DNA of 64,000 nucleotides, taken from positions 62,001 to 126,000 of the forward strand of contig CAMYOD010000074.1 in the NCBI GenBank assembly GCA_947259975.1. Reading direction: 5' to 3'. Positions 44,050 through 53,469 of this stretch are shown here, piece by piece. This DNA comes from an uncultured Gammaproteobacteria bacterium. GTDB taxonomy: Bacteria; Pseudomonadota; Gammaproteobacteria; HyVt-429. Both the position numbers and the translations under genes were made by a program. Below the pieces are notes generated by a model that did not search any database, was not told the DNA's origin, and saw only the letters and a program-made list of their open reading frames with translations. Numbering within the stretch: the first letter of the stretch is position 1; the number at the start of each line of letters is the position of its first letter.

Positions 44050-44523
44050 ATGCTTAAGTTGTGGTGGATTGCGGTGCTGGTGATCGTGTCGGATCAGGTC
44101 ACCAAGTATCTGGCAGTGAAACAACTGACGGGCCATCCGGGGATCGACCTGCTGCCGTTTCTGCGCTTCGAGTTGACCTACAATACCGGCGCGGCATTTG
44201 GCTTCCTGAGCAACGCCGGCGGTTGGCAAAACCTGTTTTTTGTCGTTGTTGCGCTGCTGGTGTCGGTTTTCATCATCCTCATGGTGCGTCAGCTGGGACG
44301 CAAGGACATACAAGTCGCGGTGGCGTTGCTGCTGATCCTCGGCGGCGCATTGGGTAACGTGATCGATCGGGTCCGTTTCAGCCATGTCGTCGATTTTATC
44401 GATGTCTATTACCGGCACTGGCACTGGCCCACCTTCAACGTGGCCGACTCCGCCATCGTCGTGGGCGCAGCGCTGCTGATCATGGATGCCTTCGGCCTGC
44501 GCCTCGGCAAGCCCCATGACTGA
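44050..44523 (+). CDS. lspA: Prolipoprotein signal peptidase (SPase II)
   Basis: A 157-residue inner-membrane aspartyl protease that cuts lipoprotein signal peptides. It has four membrane helices, the NTGAAFGFL segment, and the two catalytic Asp in GNVIDRVRFSHVVDF and FNVADSAI. It is downstream of ileS and overlaps the FKBP gene by 8 bp. The window's own lipoproteins (14555, 61617) would be substrates. Confidence 0.97.
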   Translation: MLKLWWIAVLVIVSDQVTKYLAVKQLTGHPGIDLLPFLRFELTYNTGAAFGFLSNAGGWQNLFFVVVALLVSVFIILMVRQLGRKDIQVAVALLLILGGALGNVIDRVRFSHVVDFIDVYYRHWHWPTFNVADSAIVVGAALLIMDAFGLRLGKPHD

Positions 44524-44971
44524 GCAGCCCACCAAGGTCGCACCGGGCGTGCGCGTGACCCTGCATGCGCGCTTGACCCTGGCCGCGGACGGCCGCGAGG
44601 TGGAGTCCACCTTCGGTGACGAGCCGATTACCGCGGTCATCGGCGACGGCGAGCTGGCCTACGGCCTGGAAGCCTTGCTGATTGGGTTGCGCGTGGGCGA
44701 TCACAAGCACTTCGAGGTGACGGCGAGCGATGAGGTCTTCGGGCCCCGCGACAGTGACAACATCCATGGGATCGAGCGCGCGGAATTCGCCGACGACATT
44801 GACCTCACGCCCGGGGTGGTCATCGGATTCACCACGCCGGGGGGTGACGAGGTGCTCGGCACCGTGCTCGAGGCAGGCGACGACGAGGTGCGGGTGGATT
44901 TCAACCATCCCCTGGCCGGCCACAGCTTCACCTACGAAGTCGAAATTCTCGCCCTGGCGGCACCGGCATAG
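44516..44971 (+). CDS. fkpB: FKBP-type peptidyl-prolyl isomerase (FkpB/SlpA-like)
   Basis: A 151-residue SlyD/FkpB-group isomerase: split FKBP domain with an inserted flap (residues about 75-120) and family segments LIGLRVGDHKHFEV, GFTTPGGDEVLG and DFNHPLAGHSFTYEVEIL. The start at 44516 overlaps lspA by 8 bp; a frame from 44486 is an overrun. It is part of the ileS-lspA-fkpB-ispH block. Confidence 0.94.
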   Translation: MTEQPTKVAPGVRVTLHARLTLAADGREVESTFGDEPITAVIGDGELAYGLEALLIGLRVGDHKHFEVTASDEVFGPRDSDNIHGIERAEFADDIDLTPGVVIGFTTPGGDEVLGTVLEAGDDEVRVDFNHPLAGHSFTYEVEILALAAPA

Positions 44972-44998
44972 CGCCGCCGCGCACGGTATAATCCCGCC

Positions 44999-45919
44999 AT
45001 GCAGGTTCATCTCGCCAATCCACGCGGTTTCTGCGCCGGCGTCGATCGTGCCATCGATATCGTCGAGCGGGCCCTCGAGCTGTTCGGTCCGCCCATCCAT
45101 GTGCGCCACGAGGTGGTACATAACCGTTTTGTGGTCGAGCGCTTGCGCGAGGACGGCGCGGTGTTTGTCGATGAGCTCGACGAGGTGCCGGACGGCGCGA
45201 CGGTGATTTTCAGCGCCCATGGCGTATCGCAGGCGGTGCGCGAGGAGGCGGCGCGGCGCGATCTGACGGTGTTCGACGCCACCTGTCCGTTGGTCACCAA
45301 GGTCCACCTGGAGGTGGCGCGCCATCGCAAGCAGGGCACCGAGTGCATCCTCATCGGCCACGCCGGGCATCCGGAAGTGGAGGGCACCCTCGGGCAGGCG
45401 CGGGACGGCATCTATCTGATCGAGACCCCGGCGGATGTGGCGGGGCTCGCGGTGAACGATGCGGACAATCTGGCCTACGTCACCCAGACCACCCTGTCGG
45501 TGGACGACACCGCCGCGGTAATCGCGGCACTCAAGGCTCGGTTCCCGAAAATCGGTGGGCCGAAGAAAGACGATATCTGTTATGCCACACAGAATCGCCA
45601 GGATGCGGTGAAGGCCCTGGCGCGGCAATGCGACGTGGTGCTGGTGGTGGGTTCGCCGAACAGCTCCAACTCAAACCGCCTCAAGGAGATTGCCGAGAAA
45701 ATGGACGTGCCCGCCTATTTGATCGACGGCGCCGACGACATTCAAGCGAATTGGATCACGGGTAAGACCCACGTGGGTATTACCGCCGGGGCGTCGGCGC
45801 CGGAGGTGCTGGTGGCGCAGGTCGTGGCCCGCCTCGAAAGTTGGGGCGCGGAATCGGTCGTGGACGTGGTGGGCAAGCCGGAAAACGTGTCGTTCTCTCT
45901 ACCCGCCGCTCTGCGCTAA
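44999..45919 (+). CDS. ispH: 4-hydroxy-3-methylbut-2-enyl diphosphate reductase
   Basis: A 306-residue iron-sulfur enzyme for the last step of the MEP isoprenoid pathway. The three cluster Cys are in [22 protein letters not shown] and [11 protein letters not shown]; the [13 protein letters not shown] substrate segment and TAGASAPE are present. Last gene of the ileS block, convergent with pilE, 25 bp apart. No terminator is clear between them. Confidence 0.97.
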   Translation: MQVHLANPRGFCAGVDRAIDIVERALELFGPPIHVRHEVVHNRFVVERLREDGAVFVDELDEVPDGATVIFSAHGVSQAVREEAARRDLTVFDATCPLVTKVHLEVARHRKQGTECILIGHAGHPEVEGTLGQARDGIYLIETPADVAGLAVNDADNLAYVTQTTLSVDDTAAVIAALKARFPKIGGPKKDDICYATQNRQDAVKALARQCDVVLVVGSPNSSNSNRLKEIAEKMDVPAYLIDGADDIQANWITGKTHVGITAGASAPEVLVAQVVARLESWGAESVVDVVGKPENVSFSLPAALR

Positions 45920-45944
45920 GCGCCGACCGCGGCCGGCGACGGCG

Positions 45945-46427
45945 CTATTTCTCGTAATTCCAGCTCTTCCAGGCGCCGAGATTGTCCTTGTCCCATTCCT
46001 GGCGCCCCATGGAGTCCATGCGAAACTGCCCGTCGGGTGCCTGTACTCCCAGGGGCGTGGCGGTGGCCGTGTAGCCGCAGGTAAACGCGCCACCGCCGCC
46101 GGAGCAGGCACCGGTGATGGCGCCGGGCACGACGGCGAGGTTGTAATGTCCGTCGTTCGATGTGTCCGGCATGCCGAGCACACCGGCGTTTTCATCCGCG
46201 CCGCAGTCACGCACCCCGGCCATGGTGGAGGCATAATAATTACACTCGGTAAAGAAACGTTCCTGTTGGTTCGCAAGTGTGGTCAGCGCCGTCTTCGCGT
46301 CGGCGCGGCGCATCTTCTGCATGGTGTATTCGTAACCCATGAGCGAGATCGACGCCAGGATGGCGATAATCGCCACGGTGACCATCAACTCGACCAGCGT
46401 AAAACCGGAATCTCTCATCGTTTTCAT
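45945..46427 (-). CDS. pilE: Type IV pilin-like protein PilE
   Basis: A 160-residue minor pilin. A short leader ends in DSG, and the prepilin peptidase cuts before F of GFTLVELMVTVAIIAILASI, with Glu5 present. The C-terminal half carries Cys pairs and a WNYEK end. It is the last gene of the fimT-pilV-pilW-pilX-pilY1-pilE cluster, which matches the Pseudomonas order. It primes pilus assembly with the other minor pilins. Confidence 0.93.
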   Translation of the reverse strand: MKTMRDSGFTLVELMVTVAIIAILASISLMGYEYTMQKMRRADAKTALTTLANQQERFFTECNYYASTMAGVRDCGADENAGVLGMPDTSNDGHYNLAVVPGAITGACSGGGGAFTCGYTATATPLGVQAPDGQFRMDSMGRQEWDKDNLGAWKSWNYEK

Positions 46428-46495
46428 AGTGTGCCTGTTCCTGCTGAGTGGCGCCGTTGCCGCCGCGTGTCACGCCGGCGGAAACGGCGGGACGT

Positions 46496-49400
46496 TTATC
46501 TGAGTTCGCGCCAGGACTGCCGGCCGACGTCACCGGACGCACCCAGGTTGTCGATGATCTGGATCTCCCCGGAGGTGCCCGGCAGCAGCTTCTTGAACGT
46601 GGCGATCTCATTACCCGAAGGCGACTCCGTCACGATGGTCGGCGCGGGATTCAGACCGTTTTCGGTCTTCACGCCGCCGACCATGGATTGGCCGGGTGCC
46701 GTGCCCGACGTCGGATCGGGATCCACCAGCAAATCTTCCTCATCGAAGACGCCGTCCCCGTTCAGGTCGAACACGTTCTGCGGCAGCCGGCCGCCGTTGC
46801 GCGGGTTCAATTCCATCAACCAGCTGTCACCGCCGAAGGAACATACCTCACCGCTGGGGATGATGGTGGTGAAAATGATACGTGGGATGTCGCCGCCGAA
46901 GAAAATCGGATTCGAGATGGACATTTCGCCCGTGATATTCAGATCCACACGCCAGCCCATGCAGAAACCGGTGCCGTCCGTTTCGCAGACGTCGGTGTCG
47001 TTAACTTTCCAGCTGATGGGCGTATCCGTGACCGTGCGCACCTCGGCTGTGACATTACCGCTGGTAAAGGTTTCGGTATCCAGAATCTGCGGCAGCAGGT
47101 CGGCACGCTCGATGGCGGCATCGCCGCTGATGGTCCGGTCGGTGTCCGCCGCTGGGTTGAAGTCCCATAGCCCATAGAAGGTTTGCACCGGCGCCGCGTT
47201 CGGTGTGACGTCGTCGCTTTCGAGGAACTTGCCGGTGCCGAAATAGACCATGAAGCCGTCCAGTTCGTCAGGATGAAAAGTGATCTCCGGCTGCTCGGTG
47301 ATGGGCTGCACCTCGCCGTTGCCGTCCCGCGCCTGGAAGAAGGGCTCGGTCGGGTCGCCGCCGGATTTCCAGAATGAACCCCACTGGTTCTCATTGTTGT
47401 CGGTGACATCGATTTTCCACATGTTGCCCAGCAGGTCGCCGGCGAAGATGTAATCCGCCACCAGGTCGCCATCCACGTCGATGGCCGCCGGCATGGACAG
47501 GCCGTTGCCGGTGCCGTCCGCGTCGCTCAGATCGATCTTGCGGATCAGGGCACCGGTTGCGATATTGACGATGAACAGCACCGCCCGCTCATTGGTACTG
47601 TTGTAGCCGTTACCGAAGATCGCCGCCCAGTCGCCATTGTGCATCTTGGCGATGGTGGGGGTGCCATAGAAGTAGCCCATGTCATCGGCGTCAGTGAATT
47701 CCCACAACACCAGGTTGCTGGCCTGGGCCTCGTTGAGCAGCGACGGGTCGGTGATATCCAGCGCGAACACGCCCTTGCCGCCGCGGCCCGGGCTGGCCGC
47801 CAGCACGGTGTGCCAGGCGCCGCCGAAAAACGCGTCGCCCACGGTGGGAGTGGCGTTGAGGTAAAACAGATGGTTGTAATGCGTGCTGGTCAGCTGGTTA
47901 AGGTTGTCGAACACCAGATTGGGCACGTAACCGAGCAACTCGTTGCCGGTCGCCGCGTCGATGGCATGGAACACGCCGGCATTGGCGCCGACGTAGATCA
48001 CCGGCGTGCGGTTGAGGTTCGCGTTACGGAAACTCGAGTGCGGCACCGCTTCGAGGGCGTCGCCGGCGTCGCTCAGGATCGGCGGGCTCGCGACGTAGAA
48101 GGGGCCCGAATCGACGACATCGCCCATGACGAAATCGTCCGGGCGATTGCGAAATGTTCCGCTGTTGCGCAGCTCGTTGGAATGGTCGCCGCGGACGTAG
48201 TTGAGGCGGTCCTCACCGATGGCATCGGTTTCGTTGGCGCCGGTGACGGGATGGGTGCGCAAGGCCGTCTTCTGGTCAACATTCAGATTGCCCCAGGCGA
48301 ACGGGATGCCGGTGCTCGCGTTGTCGTCGTAGGTGATGATCTCGCGGCCGGTGAGGTAATTCTGGTTCGAGATCTGGGTGCGCGCGCTCCAGATCTCGGC
48401 GCCGATGGTACCGTCGAGGTTGAATTCGATGGCGCGCAGGTCGCCGCTCCATTCGCCGCTGGTGTAGGTGCCCTGGAAGATTCTCGACTCGGTCACCAGG
48501 GTGGCGGAGTTCACCGCTACCGAAGCGAAGGTGCCGGTTTTCTTTTCTACCGTTCGCAGCGCATCGCTCAGGGCGCTGGTCAGGCCGGGCGCGTCCTTGG
48601 CGGTAAGGAAGCCGCCGCCGCCCTGAGTGCCCGCGTCCTTTATCAACGGGTCGTTGATCACCTGGTCGTCGGCGAAGCCCACCATAAAGGTAGTGATATT
48701 GTTCTTGACCTCGTTACCATCGAAGTCGTCCAGGTCGGGACGCAAATCCATTTCGAACCAGGCCTGGGCCACGTCGTCCAGGTAATCGCTGCCGGCACTT
48801 TCGTATTCATAACCACCGGCGGTCTTGCGATCGTGGGTGTCACAGGCCGGCGAGGCACCGTCGCAATCGCCGTCGTAGTCCGCCAGGCTGGCGCTCATGT
48901 TTTGGTCACTCTGCGGCCGGCCGTCGCTGACGGCAACCACAAAGTTCTTTTCGCACCAGTTCTGCACTGGCACGTCGCCTGGATTGTTGAACGAGTAGTT
49001 GCGGGAAAATAAGGTCCCCTTCGCGACCGTCGTGTTGTCGCTGTCCGGGCGTAACCTGAAGTTGCCGGAATAACCGTTGCTGAAGTAGTCGCCGATGTCA
49101 CGCAGGGACTCCGCCAGTGGCGTGGAACCGGACGGGGAGAGCGCATCGACGCTGGACTTCAGGTTATTGAAATGTGTGGTGTTTGTGATGTCATTGATCG
49201 ACTGATTGATACTGGCGCCGCTGCCGCCGTTGTACGAGGCCAGTCCGATCCGCATGGGCAGTGCCGCGAGAGAATCCAGCAGCCCGTTCGTGGCGGTCTG
49301 GGCGATGTCCATACGAATCTGGGTGCCCGGTTTGCGGTTCGCGCCGCTACCCCAGGCGGTAGGTGCACTGCCGAAGTACCAGTTCAAGTAGTGACCAGTG

Positions 49401-49927
49401 TACACGGCGTCCAGGTAACCTGACGGGTAGCGGGTCCCACTGCCGCCGCCATTGCCATGCAGACGGGCGTCGTAATCGGCGGTCGGATCGAAGCACTTGA
49501 TCGGCTCGCCACCTGCGGTACTACCGCCAGCCGTGCCCCAGGCGTATGTCGTGCCGCCAGCGCGAAAGAATGGGGCGCCACCCGAGGTGATACGCACGTC
49601 GATTGTGCTCGCGGTACCCATCGCGTTGACCGCAGTACAGGTGTTCCAGGTGTCGTCGTCCGGGTCGTAGGGCGCCTCGGGCACGATGTTGTTCATAGAC
49701 CCGGAATCGTCCATCAACAGCAGGATGTTGGGCTTGCCGAAGGTGGCCACGGTGAGCGGCGTGTCGGCCAGGTCCAGGGGTGCCGCGGCGGCGAGATTGG
49801 GCGCCGCGACCAGCAATGCCGCAAGCATGCCGATGGCACCGCGCAGGCGTCCGGTTCCGGAGCGCTTGCCCTGGCGTGTCGGGTTGTTACCCCCCCAAAT
49901 GTTCTGTTTTATATCGCGGGTTTGCAT
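46496..49927 (-). CDS. pilY1: PilY1-type pilus tip adhesin
   Basis: A 1143-residue secreted protein. Signal peptide near residues 20-45 (GAIGMLAALLVAAPNLAAAA), then a von Willebrand A-type domain with MIDAS-like LLLMDDSGSMNN near 62, and a C-terminal PilY1 beta-propeller with VIYVGANAGVFHAIDAATG and DVDGDLVADYIFAGDLLGNM. An EF-hand-like loop, DLNGDGVFDEEDL, lies near the end. PilY1 sits at the pilus tip with the minor pilins and aids adhesion and extension. ATG at 49927 is chosen over an upstream frame start at 50023, which overlaps pilX. Confidence 0.94.
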   Translation of the reverse strand: MQTRDIKQNIWGGNNPTRQGKRSGTGRLRGAIGMLAALLVAAPNLAAAAPLDLADTPLTVATFGKPNILLLMDDSGSMNNIVPEAPYDPDDDTWNTCTAVNAMGTASTIDVRITSGGAPFFRAGGTTYAWGTAGGSTAGGEPIKCFDPTADYDARLHGNGGGSGTRYPSGYLDAVYTGHYLNWYFGSAPTAWGSGANRKPGTQIRMDIAQTATNGLLDSLAALPMRIGLASYNGGSGASINQSINDITNTTHFNNLKSSVDALSPSGSTPLAESLRDIGDYFSNGYSGNFRLRPDSDNTTVAKGTLFSRNYSFNNPGDVPVQNWCEKNFVVAVSDGRPQSDQNMSASLADYDGDCDGASPACDTHDRKTAGGYEYESAGSDYLDDVAQAWFEMDLRPDLDDFDGNEVKNNITTFMVGFADDQVINDPLIKDAGTQGGGGFLTAKDAPGLTSALSDALRTVEKKTGTFASVAVNSATLVTESRIFQGTYTSGEWSGDLRAIEFNLDGTIGAEIWSARTQISNQNYLTGREIITYDDNASTGIPFAWGNLNVDQKTALRTHPVTGANETDAIGEDRLNYVRGDHSNELRNSGTFRNRPDDFVMGDVVDSGPFYVASPPILSDAGDALEAVPHSSFRNANLNRTPVIYVGANAGVFHAIDAATGNELLGYVPNLVFDNLNQLTSTHYNHLFYLNATPTVGDAFFGGAWHTVLAASPGRGGKGVFALDITDPSLLNEAQASNLVLWEFTDADDMGYFYGTPTIAKMHNGDWAAIFGNGYNSTNERAVLFIVNIATGALIRKIDLSDADGTGNGLSMPAAIDVDGDLVADYIFAGDLLGNMWKIDVTDNNENQWGSFWKSGGDPTEPFFQARDGNGEVQPITEQPEITFHPDELDGFMVYFGTGKFLESDDVTPNAAPVQTFYGLWDFNPAADTDRTISGDAAIERADLLPQILDTETFTSGNVTAEVRTVTDTPISWKVNDTDVCETDGTGFCMGWRVDLNITGEMSISNPIFFGGDIPRIIFTTIIPSGEVCSFGGDSWLMELNPRNGGRLPQNVFDLNGDGVFDEEDLLVDPDPTSGTAPGQSMVGGVKTENGLNPAPTIVTESPSGNEIATFKKLLPGTSGEIQIIDNLGASGDVGRQSWRELR

Positions 49928-50016
49928 GCGATTACCCTCTGTTCGTTGCGGCGCCCCTGGGCCGTGCGTTGTATTTTGCTTCCCAGCTCTCGTAATCAAT
50001 GGTCGACGGAATGGCC

Positions 50017-50580
50017 TCACCATACCCGGCCGAAGGCGGATTGCACCTTGGCACGGGCGGCATCGCTGCCGCCGGTACCGGCGGCGGTGATGCGATACAT
50101 GACCGCGCCCTGGCTGGAGTAGGTCTTGCCCAGCACCAGGCCCTTCTCCGCCGGTTGCTCGCCGATCTCCTCGACGATGTACTTCGGTTGTGTGCGCACG
50201 CCATTCAGGCTGCCGGCTACGTTGGCGTCCGGCGTATTCGGATAGACCACCAGATCGGCGGTCGACGTCCAGTCAATGGTGTCCCACACCGGGATGCCGG
50301 TGGTGGTGGAGGGATGCAGGCCGTCGCCTTCGCGCCCCACGAACACCGGGCGCTCGATCAGGTCGCCGAGCCAGTTTTCCGCGCTGATCAGGGCCGACTC
50401 GGCGGCCTGAAACGCCACCTGCCGGTCTTTCAGATTGCCTGACATGCGCTCCTGCAGGAGCGTGGTGTTCATGGTGGACATGCCGAGTATGGTGAGCACC
50501 ACCAGAAACACCAGGGCCATGACCAGCGCGGTGCCGCGCTGGCGGAACATTCCGGAGTTGTATGCGCAATGTGACGTCAT
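50017..50580 (-). CDS. pilX: Minor pilin PilX
   Basis: A 187-residue minor pilin: MFRQRGTALVMALVFLVVLT near residue 11 is the hydrophobic N-terminal helix (the cut site lacks the usual G-F, as in PilX), followed by MSGNLKDRQVAFQAAESALI typical of PilX. It is between pilW and pilY1, in standard order. The start is 50580 or 50550 (MFRQRG). Confidence 0.9.
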   Translation of the reverse strand: MTSHCAYNSGMFRQRGTALVMALVFLVVLTILGMSTMNTTLLQERMSGNLKDRQVAFQAAESALISAENWLGDLIERPVFVGREGDGLHPSTTTGIPVWDTIDWTSTADLVVYPNTPDANVAGSLNGVRTQPKYIVEEIGEQPAEKGLVLGKTYSSQGAVMYRITAAGTGGSDAARAKVQSAFGRVW

Positions 50581-50592
50581 GGTGTACGCACC

Positions 50593-51735
50593 TCAGTTGC
50601 GTTTCTGAAAGGTCGCGGTAAAGCTGTGGCGCCGGCGCTTGTCGTTGAACGGCCCCACCGTGTCACCGACGAGTTCGAAGCTGTGGGTATTGATCTCCGG
50701 GTCCACGTTGGTGGGCGTACGCACCAGCACCGCGGCGCGTACCGTGGTCACCCCGCCCCAATCGTCCTCGGTCAGCAGATCCGGCGTCTGGTAGACATTC
50801 GCGATGCGATCCGGGGTGGCGTCCGTATCGACACCGATCATCACGCGCATGGATTCCACCCCCTCCACCAGCTCCTGGGTCTCCAGCGCCCCCCGGCGCA
50901 CTTCCTTGCGGAACAGGGCGGGCTCGCCGCTGGCGCCCTCGCCGATGAAATAGGCGCGGCTGAGCAACAGGAACAACTGGGCGTCGTCGCTATAGTCATG
51001 GGTGAGGCGGTTGGTGATGTTCTCGGCCCCCTGGCTGTGAGCGATGGTTGTTTTGGCGCCACCCTCGGACACATTGGTGGCGGAAAAGACATCCGCATGC
51101 TGGCAGTCCGACACCATGAGAATATCGCCGGCGACGATCTCGTTGGCCAGCCGGCCGCTGGAGAAGACGTGGATGTTGGCGTTGTCCGGGTTATCGTCAT
51201 TCAGGAATGCGGTGAGATCGGAGGCCCGTTGAATGATGATCACGTCGGTCTCCGGTTCCACCTCGCCGTTGGCGAAATAATCCGCGGGCAGCGCAGGGGT
51301 CCAGTCGGTCAGATTGTTCGAGGTCCCGCCGCCGGTGTAGCGGAACGCACGCAGACCGTCCGGATCGAAGTTGGCCCATGCCTCCGGCGGACCGATATTG
51401 CACACATCGCCGGTACAGCCCACCGAGTTGCCCTGACCGAAGGTCACATTGCCTTCGTCCATATCGCTCTTGCAGCCACCGTAGCCCGCCATGCGAATGT
51501 CGACGCCGAGAAACTCCATGCCGAAACGGCCACCCTCCTGGACCCGGGCCATGCCTTCCTCCAGGCGGCTGGTGGCGCGGCTGCTGAGGTACATGGTGAC
51601 CAGGGCGGAGGAGATCACCAGCGCCAGCACCATGGACACCATCAGTTCGATCAACGAGACGCCACGTTGGTTCTTGTATGACACGCCGCGGCGTGCGTAA
51701 GACGGACGGGATGCTGTATAAGAATTCGACGTCAT
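50593..51735 (-). CDS. pilW: Minor pilin PilW
   Basis: A 380-residue minor pilin with leader and cut site at QRGVSLIELMVSMVLALVIS near residue 25. The large C-terminal region includes EGMARVQEGGRFGMEFLGVD and a late EGVESMRVMIGVDTDATPD, both family features. The start overlaps the pilV stop by 4 bp. It joins the tip complex. Confidence 0.92.
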   Translation of the reverse strand: MTSNSYTASRPSYARRGVSYKNQRGVSLIELMVSMVLALVISSALVTMYLSSRATSRLEEGMARVQEGGRFGMEFLGVDIRMAGYGGCKSDMDEGNVTFGQGNSVGCTGDVCNIGPPEAWANFDPDGLRAFRYTGGGTSNNLTDWTPALPADYFANGEVEPETDVIIIQRASDLTAFLNDDNPDNANIHVFSSGRLANEIVAGDILMVSDCQHADVFSATNVSEGGAKTTIAHSQGAENITNRLTHDYSDDAQLFLLLSRAYFIGEGASGEPALFRKEVRRGALETQELVEGVESMRVMIGVDTDATPDRIANVYQTPDLLTEDDWGGVTTVRAAVLVRTPTNVDPEINTHSFELVGDTVGPFNDKRRRHSFTATFQKRN

Positions 51736-52265
51736 AGTTCTGCTTCCACAATCGCGTTCTTGATCAATTCGTCTTCGCGCCATTCGATGCCTACCTGAAA
51801 CAGGCGCTGGCCGGGGTTGCCCGCACAGTTGAGGTCATCATCCAGCACACCGCGGCAGATCGCGCCCTGACCTTCCGGTAGGAGATCGGCGTTAGCCTCC
51901 GCCCATTGCTCGATGTCGTGATCGCGCAGCTGGGCCGGGGTACAGCTGGTGGTGCAATCGGAGGTGCCGCCGGGGATGTAACCGAGGCCGACGTTGTCGA
52001 AGCCGCCGGCCTCGATTTCCGTCGGGTTGGCGCGAATCCGATCCATCATGTCATAAGCCTGCAGGGTGGCCTGGGTGCGCAGATAGGACTGATGGTCCAG
52101 CTTCAGGCCCGTGGTCTGCAGTGCCGCGAGACCGAGCACGCCGACGGACAGCACCGCCAGGGCCACCAGGACCTCCAGCAGGCTGTAGCCGCAGGTGGCA
52201 GGCGGCGGCATGCGTCTGCATACGGACTTGAAAGTAATCGACGTGGCGCAGTGTGTATGTTGCAT
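51732..52265 (-). CDS. pilV: Minor pilin PilV
   Basis: A 177-residue minor pilin. The cleavage motif is CGYSLLEVLVALAVLSVGVL near residue 25, followed by LGLAALQTTGLKLDHQSYLR and AYDMMDRIRANP, a typical PilV stretch. It sits between fimT and pilW with a 4-bp overlap of the latter, so translation is coupled. The start is 11 bp after the fimT stop. Confidence 0.93.
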   Translation of the reverse strand: MQHTHCATSITFKSVCRRMPPPATCGYSLLEVLVALAVLSVGVLGLAALQTTGLKLDHQSYLRTQATLQAYDMMDRIRANPTEIEAGGFDNVGLGYIPGGTSDCTTSCTPAQLRDHDIEQWAEANADLLPEGQGAICRGVLDDDLNCAGNPGQRLFQVGIEWREDELIKNAIVEAEL

Positions 52266-52276
52266 GGTGGCGGCCT

Positions 52277-53239
52277 TCAGAGGGTCGGACAGCTGGCGTC
52301 GGCGAGCGCATTCCCGGCCATGTCCTTGCCCTGCTCGGATAAATGGACGCGCCCGGCGCGGTTGACGGTAACGGCGTAGGCGTATTTTGCGCCGCGCTCG
52401 TCACAATGAAAGAATTCGCGATCGTCGACGGGATTGCCGTCGCCGTCGATCGTAGCGAAGCCGAGCATGCCGAAGGAGTCGGCAGTGATGCGGTTGGCGG
52501 TACCCTCCAATTCACCGTCACCGTACAGTTCATTCTTGTCGCCACTCAAGGCCTCGCGCACGATCAGTATCTCTTCACCGTTGTCGATTTTCCCGTTGGC
52601 ATCGTTGGTCGGGCTGCCGGAGTCACCGTCGACGAAGATGACCCAGCCGTTGCTCCAGGGGTTGCCGGTACTTGTATCGCATTTCGGCGGATCCGCGAGG
52701 GGGTTGTTGCTCTTGCATAGGGTCACCGGCGCGCTGCGCTTGATGGCCTCGACTTGCAGCACACTTAGGTCATCGATGAGATCGGTCACCTGATCCTTCT
52801 GGCGTTGGTCCTTGATGAAACGGGACATGCCCGGCTGGGCGAGGGTGACCAGGATGGCGACCACTGCCAGGGTGACGACCAGTTCCACCAGCGTAAACCC
52901 GGCCCGCGGGAGCACGGGATGACCCGAATAGGACAACCTGGCGCCGGCGACGGTGGACACGGTGCCCGTGCCCCGGACCATGCTGTCCTGCACCGCCGCC
53001 GGACCGCCGCCAAGAGGAAGATTGCGCTGAAAATCCACGCGCCGGCCGGGCGGTTGGGTTCGACCGACAAACGGACCGATAAACGGTACACTTTTCAGGA
53101 TGAACGGTACTATGTGACCGATGAACGGTAGGCGCAAATTTGTACGCGGCACCCCTGAAATCGTCGTATTTTCGATTTCACCGTGGCTCATGGACCCCAC
53201 TCCTGTTTGAAAGTGTATGATTTTTCGTATCTTTTTCAT
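52277..53239 (-). CDS. fimT: Minor pilin FimT/GspH type with a very long leader
   Basis: 320 codons as read, but the prepilin motif RAGFTLVELVVTLAVVAIL starts only at residue 112, so the mature part is about 207 residues. The preceding 110 residues (including VPFIGPFVGRTQPPG) have no family similarity, and the DNA there contains tandem GAACGGTA/GATAAACGGTA-like words. A start at ATG 52981 (MVRGTGTVSTVAG) would give a normal 28-residue leader. The C-terminal GspH domain is complete. First gene of the minor-pilin operon. Confidence 0.85.
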   Translation of the reverse strand: MKKIRKIIHFQTGVGSMSHGEIENTTISGVPRTNLRLPFIGHIVPFILKSVPFIGPFVGRTQPPGRRVDFQRNLPLGGGPAAVQDSMVRGTGTVSTVAGARLSYSGHPVLPRAGFTLVELVVTLAVVAILVTLAQPGMSRFIKDQRQKDQVTDLIDDLSVLQVEAIKRSAPVTLCKSNNPLADPPKCDTSTGNPWSNGWVIFVDGDSGSPTNDANGKIDNGEEILIVREALSGDKNELYGDGELEGTANRITADSFGMLGFATIDGDGNPVDDREFFHCDERGAKYAYAVTVNRAGRVHLSEQGKDMAGNALADASCPTL

Positions 53240-53469
53240 TAGTCTCTAAATTAAGTTTAGCTAATCAAGAACTTGCGTCAAAACGGGCCGGCCCCTGATG
53301 CGCCAAAGTCTGTCGCCGCATCTGGTATACTGGGTGAAATAGCGCCATTGGTCGCACTTTTATGAATTTTGGCGACTTTTGACCGCATTTTCTGTGAATT
53401 TAGACACTAAATCGCCGCAACATTGTTGCAATTCATTTACATTTACCCGCCCCTCGGACTTAAGCGTCG

